Part shown: piece after piece, positions 9,226 to 18,863 of the stretch | Numbering within the stretch: the stretch's first letter is position 1 | How the letters are laid out: each line of letters opens with the position of its first letter | From: CAWHQZ01 sp963831645 | Lineage (GTDB): Bacteria; Pseudomonadota; Alphaproteobacteria; Rhizobiales; Aestuariivirgaceae | Assembly (NCBI GenBank): GCA_963831645.1 | Contig: CAWHQZ010000020.1 | Coordinates: 1 to 54,947 of the forward strand | DNA length: 54,947 nt | Direction: 5' to 3' | Notes under the pieces: model-generated | Databases searched by the model: none | Told to the model about the DNA's origin: nothing | The model's input: the letters and a program-made list of their open reading frames with translations, nothing else | Made by a program: the position numbers and the translations under genes

Positions 9226-9412
9226 GTGGCGCTGGGCGAGCCAGAAGCCGCAATTGAGCGCGTCGAACGCGCTATGCGCAATAAGTCCGCAAGATCCACA
9301 GAGTTTATGCATCCAGACTGCAATTGCGTGCGCACATCTTGTTGCAGGGCGCTATGAAGTCGCGTTGTCGGCGGCAGAAGTAGCAATGCGGGCGCATCCC
9401 GACTGCTGCCTA
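9226..9412 (+). pseudogene. Adenylate cyclase-type TPR fragment
   Basis: The plus strand encodes VALGEPEAAIERVERAMR, then after a one-base shift ISPQDPQSLCIQTAIACAHL and VAGRYEVALSAAEVAMRAHP. This is the tetratricopeptide region typical of the C-termini of rhizobial class III adenylate/guanylate cyclases. The catalytic domain is absent and the frame is broken, so it is debris. It ends at the 3' end of the adjacent decarboxylase. Confidence 0.65.
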
Positions 9413-11698
9413 GATCTGTTGCTTCAAGCAATGGAGATAGTGCTCCCCGGCCTTTACCTCGACACCATGGGTTTCGTGCCCAAAGCCGGCGAAGCGTCGA
9501 TCCCAGTCGCGTAGCGCCTTGAGATAGCCGATGTAGGGTCCATCGGCGGGACCCGTACTCTCGCCCGGCATCATCATCGGGATGCCTGGTGGATAGGGTA
9601 CAATGCTCGTTGCCACGACCCGCTGTGCAGCCTCATCCAGCCGGATGCGTTCCACTTGGTTGCGCACCAGACGTCGATACGCATCTGCTGGCAGCATCTC
9701 GGGAACTGGCAGGCTTGAGAAAGCTTGCTGCAAATGATGCATCTGATTCGACTTCCTGTAGTGATCGAACATCTCGTCGCTCAAATCGCGCAAGCCCATG
9801 GTAGCGTAGCGCTCGGGGAAGGCATCGACGAGATTCGGCAAGATCACGCCGAGCTTCACGTTCGCGTCGTAATCCTCTTTGAACTTGATCAGCGTGGTCA
9901 ACAACGTTCCCCACTTGCCCTTGGTCATCCCGATGGAGAAGAGAAAGAGAACGGTAAAGTCCTGAGTCTTTTCGTACTCAAAGCCATGACGCACAAGATA
10001 GGCAGCGATGATCGCGGCCGGGATGCCACGCTGCTCGAACGAGCCATCGGACGCGATGCCTGGCGCCACGACCGTGACCTTGATCGGGTCGAGCATGCAG
10101 TAGCCATCTTCGAGCCCTTCGAAACCATGCCATGCCTCACCAGGATGCAGCATCCAGCAATTGGGGTCGGTGACCAGCAACGTTTCCGGCGCGTCTTCGA
10201 ATGCGATCCGCTTCCCTGTCGCGGGATCGGTGACTTCGGTCGGATTCCACGTGCTGAAGAACCAGTCATTGGCCTGCGCATACTGCCGCTTGATGCGCCC
10301 GACCGTCTGGCGAAAACTCACAGCCTCGCGAATGGACTCGGTGGTCAATGCGAGCCCGCTCATACCGTCCATCATGGCGGCCGAAATCTCGTTAGAGGCG
10401 ATGATCGGATAAAACGGCGAAGTCGACGCATGCATCATGAACGACTCGTTGAAACGAGCATGCTCAATGGGGTCCCGTCCGTCGCGAATGTGAATGAACG
10501 AGGCTTGCGAGAGCGCCGCGAGCAGTTTGTGGGTCGAATGTGTCGCGAACAATGTCGGTCCGTTCTTGTATGAGGCGGGGTCGCCGAACATGGCGTGACG
10601 ACCGCGGTAGAGCGGGTTGAAGCGTGCATAGGCGTACCACGCTTCGTCGAAATGCAGGCGATCGATGACGTCGCCGCCGATCTCGATCACGCGTTCGACA
10701 TTGTAGATCAATCCATCGTAGGTCGAATTCGTGATGATGGTATGCTGCGGCTTGAGCCTGTTCGCGCCAGCGGTCAACGGATTTGCGCCGGCACGCTTCC
10801 TGACCGTTTCCGGCTGCAGATCTTCAGGATAGATCGGTCCGATGATGCCGTAGCGGTTGCGGTGCGGCACGAGAAAGACCGGGATCGCCCCGGTCATCAC
10901 CAGGCCATGCTCGATGGATTTGTGACAGTTGCGGTCACACAGGGCAATGTCGTTCTGCGTCAGGCTCGCCATGAATATGATGCGGTTGGAGCCTGATGTG
11001 CCGTTGGTAACCGTGTATGACCGATGCGCGCCAAATACGCGGGCGGCATACTTCTCGCTCTCACCGATCGGCCCGCTATGGTCGAGAAGCGAGCCAACTG
11101 CCGCCATACCGATCGAAAGATCCGAGCGCAGCAAGTTCTCGCCGAAGTAGTCGAAGAAGATTTTCGATACCGGTGTCTTGAGAAAGGCCGTGCCGCCCAG
11201 GTGCCCGGGCGTGCCGAAGGCATATTCATGAACGTTCGCTTGCGCGAGCATCGAGGAGAACATGGGCGGCAGCAGGTTCTCGCGATAGCGCTGAATCGCG
11301 GCTTCGACCCGACCCGCCATTAACGTGGGCGTGTCTTCGGTCAGCCAGATGAACTCATTCGCCAGCTTGAGCGTGCTCAGTGGAATCGCGGATATGTGGC
11401 TGCGCTCACCAAAAAGGAAGGCCGGCGCCCGATCATTGCGCGCACGAAACGCGCGCAACACAGTTTCCGCGCCACCGGACTGATCGAGATCAGCGTCGAC
11501 TATCACCGAGCCGATCAATGGATCGGACCAAATTGCTGACGCACCATCTGCCGCTGAGCGGGCGGGAATCACCTCGAATCCGCGCTCTCGCAGCTTCTCG
11601 ACCAGCGCAATCCCGGAGCGCTGCAGTGTCGTCCCGACTTGGATGTCACCGAACACTGCCAGGATACTCAACGGGGACATAAGAGCCGCATGTGCCAT
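9410..11698 (-). CDS. Wing-type PLP amino acid decarboxylase, AdiA-like (copy 1)
   Basis: The 762-residue protein has the full Orn/Lys/Arg decarboxylase layout: a flavodoxin-like wing domain (1-130), a PLP-dependent aminotransferase-fold domain, and a C-terminal domain ending near 762. The PLP lysine is K391 in ATHSTHKLLAALSQAS, and the PLP phosphate/Asp region HFDEAWYAYARF is intact. The sequence is closest in style to arginine decarboxylase AdiA (MMHASTSPFYPIIASNE, GKWGTLLTTL). Expected reaction: arginine to agmatine plus CO2, consuming a proton. Specificity is inferred. It is monocistronic, and no FNR box was found upstream. Confidence 0.88.
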   Translation of the reverse strand: MAHAALMSPLSILAVFGDIQVGTTLQRSGIALVEKLRERGFEVIPARSAADGASAIWSDPLIGSVIVDADLDQSGGAETVLRAFRARNDRAPAFLFGERSHISAIPLSTLKLANEFIWLTEDTPTLMAGRVEAAIQRYRENLLPPMFSSMLAQANVHEYAFGTPGHLGGTAFLKTPVSKIFFDYFGENLLRSDLSIGMAAVGSLLDHSGPIGESEKYAARVFGAHRSYTVTNGTSGSNRIIFMASLTQNDIALCDRNCHKSIEHGLVMTGAIPVFLVPHRNRYGIIGPIYPEDLQPETVRKRAGANPLTAGANRLKPQHTIITNSTYDGLIYNVERVIEIGGDVIDRLHFDEAWYAYARFNPLYRGRHAMFGDPASYKNGPTLFATHSTHKLLAALSQASFIHIRDGRDPIEHARFNESFMMHASTSPFYPIIASNEISAAMMDGMSGLALTTESIREAVSFRQTVGRIKRQYAQANDWFFSTWNPTEVTDPATGKRIAFEDAPETLLVTDPNCWMLHPGEAWHGFEGLEDGYCMLDPIKVTVVAPGIASDGSFEQRGIPAAIIAAYLVRHGFEYEKTQDFTVLFLFSIGMTKGKWGTLLTTLIKFKEDYDANVKLGVILPNLVDAFPERYATMGLRDLSDEMFDHYRKSNQMHHLQQAFSSLPVPEMLPADAYRRLVRNQVERIRLDEAAQRVVATSIVPYPPGIPMMMPGESTGPADGPYIGYLKALRDWDRRFAGFGHETHGVEVKAGEHYLHCLKQQI

Positions 11699-12015
11699 CA
11701 GTCTCTCCCTGACGCCTTACCCAGCGAAGCGACTGCAGAACCCCGTGACGTCCACGTCGACAATGCACACTGTGTCCGCCGCGTTGACGCAGCTCGGCTC
11801 CGGTCCGAAATATCACGAGAGCCGCTCCGCTGGACCCAGATCGAAAGGCAACCGGCGTCCGGCCACCTACCTTGATCCAAACAGCGCATTCGCTCTCCTT
11901 CTTGGTTCCTCTCTGCGAGTGGCAATCTCACTAACAGATGTGGGCATTCGAAGTTTAGCAGACTCTTGAAAAAGTGGAACGGCGACGATCGATGCAATCG
12001 CCTACCGTTTGCTCA

Positions 12016-12105
12016 ACTCCCTTTCATCCGCCCTATCCCGAGATGCGAAAGGTCATGCGCGAGGTGGCCGCGGGCCTGCTGGAGTTCTGTGTGCGAGCGC
12101 GGTAG
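12016..12105 (+). pseudogene. M14 carboxypeptidase C-terminal remnant
   Basis: Thirty codons read TPFHPPYPEMRKVMREVAAG, then LLEFCVRAR and a stop. This matches the last residues of the intact M14 peptidase at 1868-3268 (TPFHPPYDEMRKVMREVTAG). Nothing upstream in 11699-12015 extends the homology. The rest of the 11699-12363 gap, upstream of both a decarboxylase and the porin, shows no other feature that I can support. Confidence 0.8.
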
Positions 12106-12363
12106 CGCCAAGCGGCGTCCGGTCGTGACATCAAAGGAAACGGTCCCGACGACCCGCGCATCGCAGCCTGCTGAGAGCGGCGCCGCGGAGGTGCGAAGTA
12201 GTGAGCAATCCGTGCCTGACCGGCTGACCTGTCAGAATCGTTTGATGTGTGCAAAAATGCAACAGTGCGTCTCCATTGTGGTCCTTGGCTCTCCTTGGCT
12301 CAGACCGTACTTGTTGTCGCCGCAGTCGGCTGGTATGTATCCAGAGATTCGGGGAAGAATCGA

Positions 12364-13833
12364 ATGTCGAAAGCGCAGTTGCTCCGTCGGGCACTTCTGA
12401 GCGGTGCGGCGCTGGGCGCCATGGCCGCCGGTGCGCAGGCCGACGAGCTGGCCGATCTCAAAGCGCAGCTCGAGGCCCTGCAAGCCCGCGTTTCTCAGAT
12501 TGAATCCCAGCCACCGCCGGAAGCCCTGCCTGAGGGTGCGAGCCTGGTATCGGTGCGTCGGGGGCAGTTGTCTTCGTCGATGATCGCTCCATCGCCGGTC
12601 TGGGAGCGGCCGCGTGAGCACCAGGGCTTCACCTTCTCCATAAGGCCGACGGCCGACATGCCGGCGCCGGAAACCGAGGTGACCGTGAGTGGAGAGGTCC
12701 GTGTTCGGGCGGGATTCATCTCGGATCCTGACTTTTTCTTATTTGGCGGCTACCATGATGGCGATGGTGGCTCTGAGGACGAGGACGGCCTGAGCATCGA
12801 TGCCCGCGGTCGTGTGCAAGTCGAGGGCAAGACCGAGACCGCTGTCGGCGCGGTGGGAGCCACGATCCGCCTCGAAAGCGACTATGACGGCGGCTACCAG
12901 GAACCATTTGAAGGTCATGAGACCGAGGATGTCCGGATGGACATCGCCTGGGGTTTTTGGGATGCGACGCCGAACTTTCAGCTGGGCGGTGGCTACTGGT
13001 ACAACACCGGCACGTTGCAGGCTGGCGTGGACTGGCAGTTCAGCGACCTCCTCGGGCTCAACATGGGCTTCAGCAACACCACGAACGAGCAGATCCGTCT
13101 GACCTGGAAGAGCAGCGACGGGGCCTTCACGGCAGCTCTCGGCATCGAGGACAACGACGCCTACTGCGCTGAGGATTTTGGCTACGATTCGTTGGATGGT
13201 GAACGTGAGTTTTCATACTGCGCGGACAGCGCTGAATCGGATATTCCACAGATCGGCGGCTATTTCCTGTACGATGCCGGCGGCTGGCAAATCACCGGTG
13301 CGGCGAGCTGGCAGAAGGACGAAAGCGCAGTCTTCGCATTCGAAGACGTAGAGGATGAGGAGTTCTCAACCACCGACAGCCGAGACGACTGGTCGGCGGG
13401 CCTCGGCGTGAATGGCGAGGTCGGCATGTTCACCTTGACTGTCGGGGCAGTGGCCGGCGAGGATAACAGCACCGCCATCCTTCCGCTTGCCGACGTGCGC
13501 TGACGACGAGCGATGGTGGGCCATATCCGGGGGCGTCATCGCCGACCTGGACAACGCCTTCAAGATTCAGCTGGGCGGAGCCTTTGCGCAGAACCTGGGC
13601 CGGGAGGATTGCCAGTTCGACAATTGCGATGAAGAACTTGAGTTCTGGGACGTGTCGTTGGCGGTGTTCTGGGAGCCGGTCGATCAGCTGACCTTGAGCG
13701 TGGGTGCCAGTTGGAGTTATAACGAACGCCGGGAACTCGAAGAGGAGACGAGGGCGACGAGGGCGAATTAGAGTTGGTCAAGGACGAAGGTGAATTCATC
13801 GTCGGCGGCTTCGGCGGCTACTGGCGCTTCTGA
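12364..13833 (+). CDS. Outer-membrane porin with N-terminal coiled coil (two frameshifts)
   Basis: The ATG at 12364 gives a Sec signal peptide (MSKAQLLRRALLSGAALGAM, cleavage after GAQA). A short coiled coil follows (DELADLKAQLEALQARVSQI), then alternating beta strands rich in Gly, Tyr, Trp and acidic residues. The last strand ends GGYWRF with C-terminal Phe, the outer-membrane insertion signal. The frame breaks near 13495 and again near 13745. Each time the adjacent frame continues the barrel without loss, so single-base errors or a young pseudogene are likely. The acidic barrel would suit passage of cationic solutes, which is an inference. It probably forms a passive pore for the island's substrates. 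Confidence 0.75.
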
Positions 13834-13865
13834 CCCAGACGCCTGATCTCACAAGGAATGCAAGT

Positions 13866-13898
13866 CAGCCCGTGGTTATTCCACGGGCCTGATTTTTT
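13866..13898 (+). terminator. Rho-independent terminator after the porin
   Basis: CCCGTGG and CCACGGG form a 7-bp stem extended by CAG/CTG with one bulge around a TTATT loop, followed by ATTTTTT. It is 33 bp downstream of the porin stop. Confidence 0.85.
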
Positions 13899-14151
13899 GC
13901 CTCGCGCCGGTGGAGGATGGCGGTCCGTGGTGAAGGTCCAGCATGACACCGCGCAACGAGACGAATGGCGCCAGTGTATTGAGAGACTGCGACGGCAAAC
14001 TGCTCAAAATTTTACCTCTCTTGAGGGCGATCCGCAACCAATGCTTTAGCCGCCCGTAACGCCCGTGAAAGCAGAAGACAGGAATGGGCTGCGGGCGACC
14101 GCAAGCAGAGTTTGACCTCGGCCAGACATTTTCGCAAGATCAACAATGATT

Positions 14152-14165
14152 TTGACCTGAATCAA
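14152..14165 (+). promoter_or_regulatory. FNR/FixK-type box upstream of the lysine-decarboxylase-like gene
   Basis: TTGACCTGAATCAA is a perfect TTGA-N6-TCAA palindrome. Its end is 51 bp before the ATG at 14216, which would suit a class II activator site with a short leader. It heads the ldc-speF-potE-binding protein run. The DNA between the porin terminator and this box shows nothing else. Confidence 0.7.
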
Positions 14166-14215
14166 GAAACCAGATCCCGGTTGGTGGCATTCACTTAGAC
14201 TGTGCGGAGGGTGTC

Positions 14216-16477
14216 ATGGAATTACACCAGGCGTTTCCGATTGCCATTATCGATGAAGACTACGACGGCAGTAATGCCGCCGGTCGCGGTATGCGGGAGC
14301 TTGCTTCTGCAATCGAGAAGCAGGGATTTCGCATTGTGGCCGGCCTCAGCTATGAGGACGCCCGGCGGCTGGTCAATGTGTTCAATACTGAATCGTGCTG
14401 GCTTGTATCTGTCGACGGCCGGGAGGACGTTTCGACGCGATGGCAGGTCCTCGAGGAAGTGTTGGCCGCCAAGCGTGGGCGCAATGATCGCCTGCCGATC
14501 TTTTTGTTCGGCAATGAGCTCACTGCGGAGATGGTGCCCGCAAGCGTGCTCAAGCACGCGAATGCCTTTATGCGGCTGTTCGAAGATTCGCCTGTGTTCC
14601 TCGCCCGCGTCATCTGCCGCGCCGCAGAGCTCTATATCGAGCGTCTGCCTCCGCCGATGTTCAAGGCGCTCATGGATTACACTTTGCATGCCAGCTATTC
14701 CTGGCACACGCCCGGTCACGGCGGCGGTGTCGCGTACCGAAAGAGCCCGGTAGGTCAGCTGTTCTACCAGTTCTTTGGTGAAAATACCCTGCGCTCCGAC
14801 GTCTCGGTTTCGGTGGGGATGCTCGGGTCGCTGCTCGATCACACCGGCCCGATTGCCGAGGGCGAGCGCAATGCGGCGCGCATCTTCGGTGCGGACGAGA
14901 CACTGTTTGTCGTCGGCGGCACATCGACCGCCAACAAGATCGTCTGGCACGGCACTGTGTCCCGCGGCGATCTCGTCCTGTGCGACCGCAATTGCCACAA
15001 ATCGATCCTTCACTCTCTGATCATGACGGGCGCGACACCGATCTATCTCGTACCCTCGCGCAACGGCCTCGGGATCATTGGGCCGATTTCGCGGGAACAG
15101 TTCACGGCCGAGTCGATACGGAAGAAGATCGCCGCCAGCCCGCTCGCAAAGGAGACAGGCGGCAAAGTTCGCCTCATGGTGATGACCAACTCGACCTACG
15201 ACGGCCTGTGCTACAACATCGACGAGATCAAACGGACCGTTGGCGGCGCCGTCGATGTGCTGCACTTCGACGAAGCGTGGTACGCCTACGCCAATTTCCA
15301 CGAGTTCTACGAAGGCTATCATGCCATCTCATCCAAACGACCCGAGCGATCGCCGCACGCCATCACCTTCGCCACGCATTCAACGCACAAACTCCTCGCC
15401 GCCTTGTCGCAGGCGTCCATGATCCATGTCCAGCAGAGCGAAAAGCAGCGGCTCGACATGGCCCGGTTCAACGAGGCGTTCATGATGCACACCTCGACAT
15501 CTCCTCAATACGGCATCATTGCGTCCTGCGATGTGGCTGCCGCCATGATGGAACAGCCGGCTGGTCGTGCACTGGTCCAGGAAACGATTGAGGAGGCTCT
15601 GAGCTTTCGCCGCGCGATGTCCGCTGCGGGGAAACAGCTGAAAGGCTCCTGGTGGTTCGAAGTCTGGCAACCTGACGCGATCGCGAAAAAGCCTGTCGGC
15701 GATAGGTCACTGTGGGTATTAGCGCCCGGTGACGCGTGGCATGGATTCGAAAATCTGGCCGAAAACCACGTACTGGTCGATCCGATCAAGGTGACCATCC
15801 TGACGCCGGGTCTGTCTGCAAACGGCAGCATGCAAAAGCTTGGCATTCCCGCTGCCGTCGTGACACGGTTTCTGTCCTCCCGACGCATCGAGATCGAGAA
15901 GACCGGCCTCTACTCTTTTCTCGTGTTGTTTTCGATGGGCATCACCAAGGGAAAGTGGAGCACCCTCGTCACCGAGCTTATGAACTTCAAGGACTTGTAC
16001 GATACCAATGCGCCACTCGATCGGGTGCTGCCGGCCGTGGTGGCGGCACATCCGGAAGCCTACGCCAAGATGGGACTCAAGGATCTCTGCGACCAGATAC
16101 ACAAGACGTACCGCGAGGACGATGTCCCCAAGGCGCAGAGGAACATGTACACGACATTGCCCGAGATGGCGATGCGTCCCGCCGATGCCTACGAGCGGCT
16201 GGTGCGCGGCCGCGTCGAGAGCGTGGAGATAGACAATCTCGCGGGCCGCACGTTAGCCGTTATGTTGGTCCCGTACCCACCTGGCATCCCGCTCATCATG
16301 CCGGGCGAGCGTATTACGCCTGCTACTCGGTCCATCCAGGACTATGTCTTGTACGCGCGCGATTTCGACCGGAAGTTCCCGGGGTTTGAAACGGATATTC
16401 ATGGCCTGCGCTTCGAGCCAACGGCCGACGGTCGGCGCTACCTGGTGGATTGTGTCACCGAGGAAGGTTCGCGATGA
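14216..16477 (+). CDS. Wing-type PLP decarboxylase, CadA/Ldc lysine-decarboxylase-like
   Basis: The 753-residue protein has a wing domain, a PLP domain with K392 in ATHSTHKLLAALSQAS and HFDEAWYAYANF, and a C-terminal domain. Features closer to lysine decarboxylases than to AdiA are MMHTSTSPQYGIIAS, WWFEVWQPD and the ending YPPGIPLIMPGERIT with PGFETDIHG. Expected reaction: lysine to cadaverine plus CO2. The substrate is inferred from these motifs. A GCGGAGGG ribosome site precedes the ATG, and the FNR-type box lies just upstream. The stop overlaps the next gene by four bases (ATGA), so the two are co-translated. Confidence 0.88.
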   Translation: MELHQAFPIAIIDEDYDGSNAAGRGMRELASAIEKQGFRIVAGLSYEDARRLVNVFNTESCWLVSVDGREDVSTRWQVLEEVLAAKRGRNDRLPIFLFGNELTAEMVPASVLKHANAFMRLFEDSPVFLARVICRAAELYIERLPPPMFKALMDYTLHASYSWHTPGHGGGVAYRKSPVGQLFYQFFGENTLRSDVSVSVGMLGSLLDHTGPIAEGERNAARIFGADETLFVVGGTSTANKIVWHGTVSRGDLVLCDRNCHKSILHSLIMTGATPIYLVPSRNGLGIIGPISREQFTAESIRKKIAASPLAKETGGKVRLMVMTNSTYDGLCYNIDEIKRTVGGAVDVLHFDEAWYAYANFHEFYEGYHAISSKRPERSPHAITFATHSTHKLLAALSQASMIHVQQSEKQRLDMARFNEAFMMHTSTSPQYGIIASCDVAAAMMEQPAGRALVQETIEEALSFRRAMSAAGKQLKGSWWFEVWQPDAIAKKPVGDRSLWVLAPGDAWHGFENLAENHVLVDPIKVTILTPGLSANGSMQKLGIPAAVVTRFLSSRRIEIEKTGLYSFLVLFSMGITKGKWSTLVTELMNFKDLYDTNAPLDRVLPAVVAAHPEAYAKMGLKDLCDQIHKTYREDDVPKAQRNMYTTLPEMAMRPADAYERLVRGRVESVEIDNLAGRTLAVMLVPYPPGIPLIMPGERITPATRSIQDYVLYARDFDRKFPGFETDIHGLRFEPTADGRRYLVDCVTEEGSR

Positions 16478-18837
16478 TCCCCCGATCGGTGAAAGCGCCG
16501 ACGATACCAATCCCATTCCAGAAGCTGCTCAAGGTCGTCGCCATCGTCGATGGCACGGAGCGTCAGACCAAGCAGCTTCTGGATCACATTGCTGCCGAAA
16601 AATTCGAGGTTGAGGTCAGCGATTGCCTCGATCGCGACGTCTCCGAGGATGCCTCGGTTGGCGCCTACATCGCTTTGGTCGACGGCGATCGTCTGGAGAA
16701 AGCCCGCAAGCTCGCGCTATCGGTTCGCGCGATCGGATTTCAGACGCCGTTGTGGGCCCTCGCGGATTCTCATCAAATTTCGAACGTGGTTGTTCTCGGA
16801 CTCACCGGCGAGGTCGAGGGCTACATCTACCTCGGGCAACAGACACCCGCCTTTTATGCCAAGCAGGTGGTCGCCAGTATCATTGAGTATGGGATGAAGC
16901 TGCTGCCCCCCTTCTTTGGTGGGCTCATGGCTTACGACGTGGAGGCCAATGTTGCCTTTGATTGTCCGGGACATCAGGGAGGACAATTCTACCGGAAGTC
17001 TCCGGCCGGTCAGCTCTTCTTCAGACATTTCGGCGAGGGTATCTTCCGCAATGACCTGTGCAACGCGGATGTCGACCTGGGCGATCTGCTAATCCACGAG
17101 GGTCCCGCGGCGCATGCACAGCAATACGCTGCACGCGTCTTCGGCGCCGACAAGACCTATTTCGTTCTGAACGGCACCAGCACCTCCAACAAGATCGTTA
17201 CAAACGCAGTACTGCGACGCGGAGACCTGGTTCTCTTCGACCGCAACAATCACAAGTCCCTCCACCAGGGAGCGCTGGTTCAGGCGGGAGCGATCCCGAT
17301 CTTCCTGCCGACCTCACGCAACCCGTTCGGCATGATTGGCGCAGTCGACTGGGACGCATGGAGCGAAGATTACCTGCGCGAGCAGATCCGGATGAACCCG
17401 CTGGTCAAGGACCCGGAGCGGTATAAGACGCAACGTCCTTTCCGACTCGCTTGCATCCAACTTGCGACCTACGACGGCACGATCTACAACGTTCGCAAGG
17501 TCATGGAGAAGATTGGCCACCTTTGCGAATACGTTCTCTGGGATGAGGCCTGGATCGGCTACAACGCTTTCCACCCGCTGTTCGAGGACCACAGTCCCAT
17601 GCGCCTCGAGAAGCTGTCGGCGGAGATGCCGGGGCTGTTCTCTACCCAGTCGGTGCACAAGCAGGGCGCCGGTTTCTCGCAGGCTTCCCAGATCCACAAA
17701 CGCGACGAGCACATTCGCGGACAGCGTCGTTTCGTAGAACACAAGCGCTTCAACGAATCATTCCTGATGAATGTGTCCACATCGCCCTTCTACCCGCTAT
17801 TCGCTTCGCTGGAAGTGAATGCCAAGGTTCACGAGGGCAAGGCCGGTGAGATGCTGTGGGATCGATGCATCGAGCTCGGTATCGAGGTCCGCAAAAAGCT
17901 CCGCGAATTCTCGCAATATTACGCCAAGACCGGCGAGAGTGCGCTCGAGCAATGGTTCTTCGATCCCTTCGTGCCTGACGTGGTGACGATACGCGGTTCC
18001 AAATTCGTTGCGGACGTCAAAAACACCGCGTGGGAGGGTCTGCCCACGGACGCGATCAAGCGCGAGCAGCAATGCTGGAACTTCCACCCTCGAAGCACGT
18101 GGCATGGATACTCGGGCTATGCGGACGGCTATGCAATGGTCGACCCCAACAAGCTTGCGCTGCTAACGCCCGGGATCGATCGCAAAACAGGCGAATACCT
18201 GAACTTCGGTGTGCCGGCAACGGTGGTTGCAAATTATCTCAGGGAGCAGCGCGTAGTACCCGAAAAATGCGATCTCAACAGCCTGCTGTTCCTCATGACG
18301 CCGGCCGAAGACGAAAGCAAGCTCAACACACTGGTCGCGAAGCTCGTCAAATTCAAAAATCTCTGGGACCGGGATGCTGCTCTCCATGAGGTCCTGCCGA
18401 CCCTCTATGCGGCGCACAGCTCGCGCTACTCCGGATACACTCTGCGGCAGGTCTGCACGGAGATGCATGACTTCTATCGCAAGGCCAACATCAAGGACCT
18501 GCAGCGACGCTGTTTCCGCGCCTCGAGTTTTCCGGAACTCGCGATGTATCCGAAGGATGCCTACGAAGCACTGGTCGCCAATGACGTGGACTACGTGCCG
18601 CTGGAAAATATCAAGGGCCGTATCTCTGCAACCCTCGCTCTGATTTATCCGCCCGGCATCGGCGTCATTGTCCCCGGCGAGCGGTGGGATGACAGGGCGC
18701 AGCCGATGCTGGACTACTTCCTCGCCTTTCAGGAGTCGTTTAACCGTTTCCCGGGCTTCAACTACGAAGTACAAGGGGTGTTTCAGGAGCGGGCGGACGA
18801 CCGAATCAAGTTCTACACATATGTGGTCCGCGAATAG
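16474..18837 (+). CDS. speF: Ornithine decarboxylase, SpeF-like
   Basis: This 787-residue wing-type PLP decarboxylase is of the SpeC/SpeF kind. The PLP lysine is K396 in STQSVHKQGAGFSQASQIHK, the variant active-site stretch of ornithine decarboxylases. FDCPGHQGGQFYRKSPAGQL and NVSTSPFYPLFASLEVNAK also match. It would convert ornithine to putrescine. I start at the ATG overlapping the previous stop. An in-frame upstream start at 16450 is possible but would overlap further. The potE homologue follows 26 bp later, the same speF-potE pair known from enterobacteria. The ornithine produced by arcB is its likely substrate. Confidence 0.92.
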   Translation: MIPRSVKAPTIPIPFQKLLKVVAIVDGTERQTKQLLDHIAAEKFEVEVSDCLDRDVSEDASVGAYIALVDGDRLEKARKLALSVRAIGFQTPLWALADSHQISNVVVLGLTGEVEGYIYLGQQTPAFYAKQVVASIIEYGMKLLPPFFGGLMAYDVEANVAFDCPGHQGGQFYRKSPAGQLFFRHFGEGIFRNDLCNADVDLGDLLIHEGPAAHAQQYAARVFGADKTYFVLNGTSTSNKIVTNAVLRRGDLVLFDRNNHKSLHQGALVQAGAIPIFLPTSRNPFGMIGAVDWDAWSEDYLREQIRMNPLVKDPERYKTQRPFRLACIQLATYDGTIYNVRKVMEKIGHLCEYVLWDEAWIGYNAFHPLFEDHSPMRLEKLSAEMPGLFSTQSVHKQGAGFSQASQIHKRDEHIRGQRRFVEHKRFNESFLMNVSTSPFYPLFASLEVNAKVHEGKAGEMLWDRCIELGIEVRKKLREFSQYYAKTGESALEQWFFDPFVPDVVTIRGSKFVADVKNTAWEGLPTDAIKREQQCWNFHPRSTWHGYSGYADGYAMVDPNKLALLTPGIDRKTGEYLNFGVPATVVANYLREQRVVPEKCDLNSLLFLMTPAEDESKLNTLVAKLVKFKNLWDRDAALHEVLPTLYAAHSSRYSGYTLRQVCTEMHDFYRKANIKDLQRRCFRASSFPELAMYPKDAYEALVANDVDYVPLENIKGRISATLALIYPPGIGVIVPGERWDDRAQPMLDYFLAFQESFNRFPGFNYEVQGVFQERADDRIKFYTYVVRE

Positions 18838-18863
18838 TTGGCGGGAACTAAAGGAGCAGACCT

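Noticed and set aside
14222..15322. 366-codon minus-strand frame opposite the lysine-decarboxylase-like gene
   Set aside because: Antisense shadow of a motif-complete decarboxylase; no domain recognisable.
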